A stretch of 64,000 nucleotides of DNA from Rhizobium sp. CSW-27. GTDB taxonomy: Bacteria; Pseudomonadota; Alphaproteobacteria; Rhizobiales; Rhizobiaceae. Position 1 is the stretch's first letter. The number at the start of each line of letters is the position of its first letter. The notes under the pieces were generated by a model. It saw only the letters and a program-made list of their open reading frames with translations, ran no database searches and had not been told where the DNA came from. Shown piece by piece: positions 62,398-64,000 of this stretch. Made by a program: the position numbers and the translations under genes. Where the stretch lies: positions 54,623 through 118,622 of the forward strand of contig NZ_JAHHZO010000013.1 in the NCBI RefSeq assembly GCF_018760785.1, in the 5' to 3' direction.

Positions 62398-64000
62398 TTA
62401 ACGGCTCTGCGCCACCGGCTTTACCAGCGGCGTAATGCGGCGGATGGTGACGCGGCGGTTTTCCTGCGAGGGGCCGTCGGTCAGCACCTTCAGATAACGC
62501 TCGCCGTAGCCCTGGGTCGCGAGGTTTTCCGGCGGAATGCCGTAGACATCCGTCAGCAGGTTCGCGACCGATTCGGCGCGACGGTCGGACAGCACGAGAT
62601 TGCTCTCGTCCGAACCCACCGCATCCGTGTGGCCTTCGATCAGGAAGGTCTCGCTCGGATCACGCTGCAGGATCTCCTGGATCGCATCCGCCACCCGCCT
62701 GAGCGTCTTGGCCTGGCTCATCGGAATGTCGGCGCTGCCGGTGCCAAAGGTGATCGTATCGAGGTCGATACGCCGCACCTTGTCGCGGATACGGGCCGAA
62801 TAGCGCACCTCGTCCAGCGAATAGACGCGCTCGACGCGTTCCACCGGCGGCTGTTCGAGGAAGCGGTAGTAATCGCGGTCCGGCTCGGTGGAGGTATCGA
62901 TGATGTACTGGTCCACCGGCACGGTCAGCCGCATCGGCGGCAGGTCGCGGCCCGGATCATACCAGCCGTCATTGCCGGGACGGTCCTCCGGCAGGTCCGG
63001 TGCGTAGTAGAGCACGTATTCCCGGCCGTTGCGGTCGATGCGCGACCGCTGCAGGATGTTGCCGTACCGGTCGCGGATCGTCACGATCTGCGTACCGCCA
63101 TCCCGCTCGATCACCTCGCGCACCCGTCCGCCGCGCAGCCGCTCGTAGCGGGGCTCGTAACCCTGCTCATAAAACCGCTCGCTGTCGTCGTGGCGGACAA
63201 AGGTCCGGTTGTCGATCTCGAAGATGATGCGGCCATCCTCTGCCGCGCGGCGCTCCCCGAAGCCGCGCGGCGTATCGTAGCGCGGAGCCTCGCGCAGACG
63301 CTCGCCCCGCTCGGCAGTGACCGGCTCGATGCGCACGGGTGCAGACGGCCTTCCCGGCGTCACGGCCTGGGCCTCCGCATCGGATTTCGGCGGCGGCGGT
63401 GGCGGTGCATCGGGCGCGCCGACCGGGCGCGGACGCTCGCCGGGACCGCGTCGGTCCGGCCGCTGCGGATCGCCGGGCGGCAGCGGTGCCGGGGCCTCCT
63501 TGGCGCTGTCGAGCACGGCCGCCCCGTTCTCGACCGGCAGAACGACGGTCTGGTCGCTGGCGGCGGGATTCTCGGCAATGCGGCGGGCCCGTTCGATTTC
63601 CTCGGGCGTCACGGGCGGTGCGACGGGCGGCCTCTGGCGTGCCTCTCCGTCTGCCGGCGCCCCCGGCTGACCGGCCTGGTTGGGCGGCAGCGGCACGGGT
63701 GCGCTGGCCGGTGCCTCCGGAGTCCCCGGCGCGGCCTGCGGAACCGGCGGATTCGCAGGCACGCCCGGCTGCGACTGTTCGGCCGGCCGTGCGCCGGGCT
63801 GCGGGGCTGGCGTCGGCACGGGCGCAGAATCTTGCGGCTTCGGTGCAGCCTCACCGGCGGCCGGCGCGGGCGGACGGGGCCTGACCGGGGCGGCCGGTTC
63901 GGGCGGTTGCGGGCGTGCGGCATCGCTCGGCGCGCCAGCCGGGCGCGGCTTCGGTGCATCTGCAGGCGCGCGCGGCTTGCCTTCGGCGGGCGCCTCTGCT
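62398..64000 (-). CDS. OmpA-family protein, C-terminal part (5' end outside window)
   Basis: The frame is open to the window edge, giving at least 533 residues. The first ~230 seen are a Pro/Ala-rich disordered stretch. A central region follows with charged YGNILQRSRIDRNGREYVLYY repeats typical of rhizobial OmpA-like proteins, then a C-terminal OmpA peptidoglycan-binding domain (~400-515), with DTITFGTGSADIPMSQAKTL, LIEGHTDAVGSDESNLVLSD and RRAESVANLL. It probably links the outer membrane or periplasm to peptidoglycan. GTG 63819 is an internal codon, not the true start. Confidence 0.85.
   Translation of the reverse strand, partial: AEAPAEGKPRAPADAPKPRPAGAPSDAARPQPPEPAAPVRPRPPAPAAGEAAPKPQDSAPVPTPAPQPGARPAEQSQPGVPANPPVPQAAPGTPEAPASAPVPLPPNQAGQPGAPADGEARQRPPVAPPVTPEEIERARRIAENPAASDQTVVLPVENGAAVLDSAKEAPAPLPPGDPQRPDRRGPGERPRPVGAPDAPPPPPPKSDAEAQAVTPGRPSAPVRIEPVTAERGERLREAPRYDTPRGFGERRAAEDGRIIFEIDNRTFVRHDDSERFYEQGYEPRYERLRGGRVREVIERDGGTQIVTIRDRYGNILQRSRIDRNGREYVLYYAPDLPEDRPGNDGWYDPGRDLPPMRLTVPVDQYIIDTSTEPDRDYYRFLEQPPVERVERVYSLDEVRYSARIRDKVRRIDLDTITFGTGSADIPMSQAKTLRRVADAIQEILQRDPSETFLIEGHTDAVGSDESNLVLSDRRAESVANLLTDVYGIPPENLATQGYGERYLKVLTDGPSQENRRVTIRRITPLVKPVAQSR

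Overview
The window is GC-rich, densely coded chromosomal DNA from an alphaproteobacterium, most likely a member of the Rhizobiaceae (Rhizobium/Agrobacterium type). The main evidence is the recA-cckA-dksA neighbourhood, a giant apolipoprotein-like polar growth protein (GPR/RgsE type) known from polar-growing Rhizobiales, a one-cysteine DksA, BluB, a class II DAHP synthase, and the rpiA-DUF2059-gor cluster. I found no tRNA, rRNA, IS element, prophage or CRISPR array. This looks like core chromosome.

Layout. 0-5.4 kb: 5' part of recA with an SOS operator, the cell-cycle kinase cckA, a FliO-like membrane protein and dksA. 5.6-13.4 kb: SixA-like phosphatase, a tautomerase divergent from a LysR regulator with a palindromic operator between them, the ycjX-ycjF pair, a small secreted protein, the folP-folB-folK operon and a secreted HExxH (DUF922) protein. 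13.4-15.3 kb: a probable unannotated small RNA with its own promoter and terminator, a 2Fe-2S ferredoxin and an Hpt protein. 15.3-22.5 kb: one 7.2-kb gene for a ~2,400-residue hendecad-repeat protein. 22.7-27.7 kb: a frameshifted NUDIX gene and an MlaE-MlaF-MlaD-lipoprotein lipid transport operon. 27.9-39.3 kb: MFS permease, LpxH-like phosphoesterase, malic enzyme, bluB, a TolB-like propeller, glutamine-dependent NAD synthase, a GFA protein and DAHP synthase. 39.6-50.9 kb: orphan TadG-like protein, glutathione reductase, DUF2059, rpiA, gph, an FAD oxidoreductase, a YcbB-type L,D-transpeptidase, fumC and a diguanylate cyclase. 50.9-64 kb: PPOX flavoprotein, LtrA, DUF971, moaA, MFS transporter, YkgJ-like protein, a metzincin-like protein overlapping a chemoreceptor gene, DMT exporter, mobA-mobB and the 3' part of a large OmpA-family gene.

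Several genes share themes. CckA, the Hpt protein, GPR and candidate CtrA boxes point to cell-cycle and polar-growth control. The L,D-transpeptidase, GPR, OmpA-like protein, Mla operon and LpxH-like enzyme are envelope functions. moaA and mobA-mobB make molybdenum cofactor, folP-folB-folK make folate, and bluB makes the lower ligand of B12.

The items most worth a second look are the 27 contiguous 11-residue repeats plus three 330-bp tandem repeats in the giant gene, the ~265-nt candidate sRNA at 13.60-13.87 kb, the single-base frameshift in the NUDIX gene, and the metzincin-like protein coupled to the chemoreceptor. All start sites and functions come from reading the sequence only; no database search was run.
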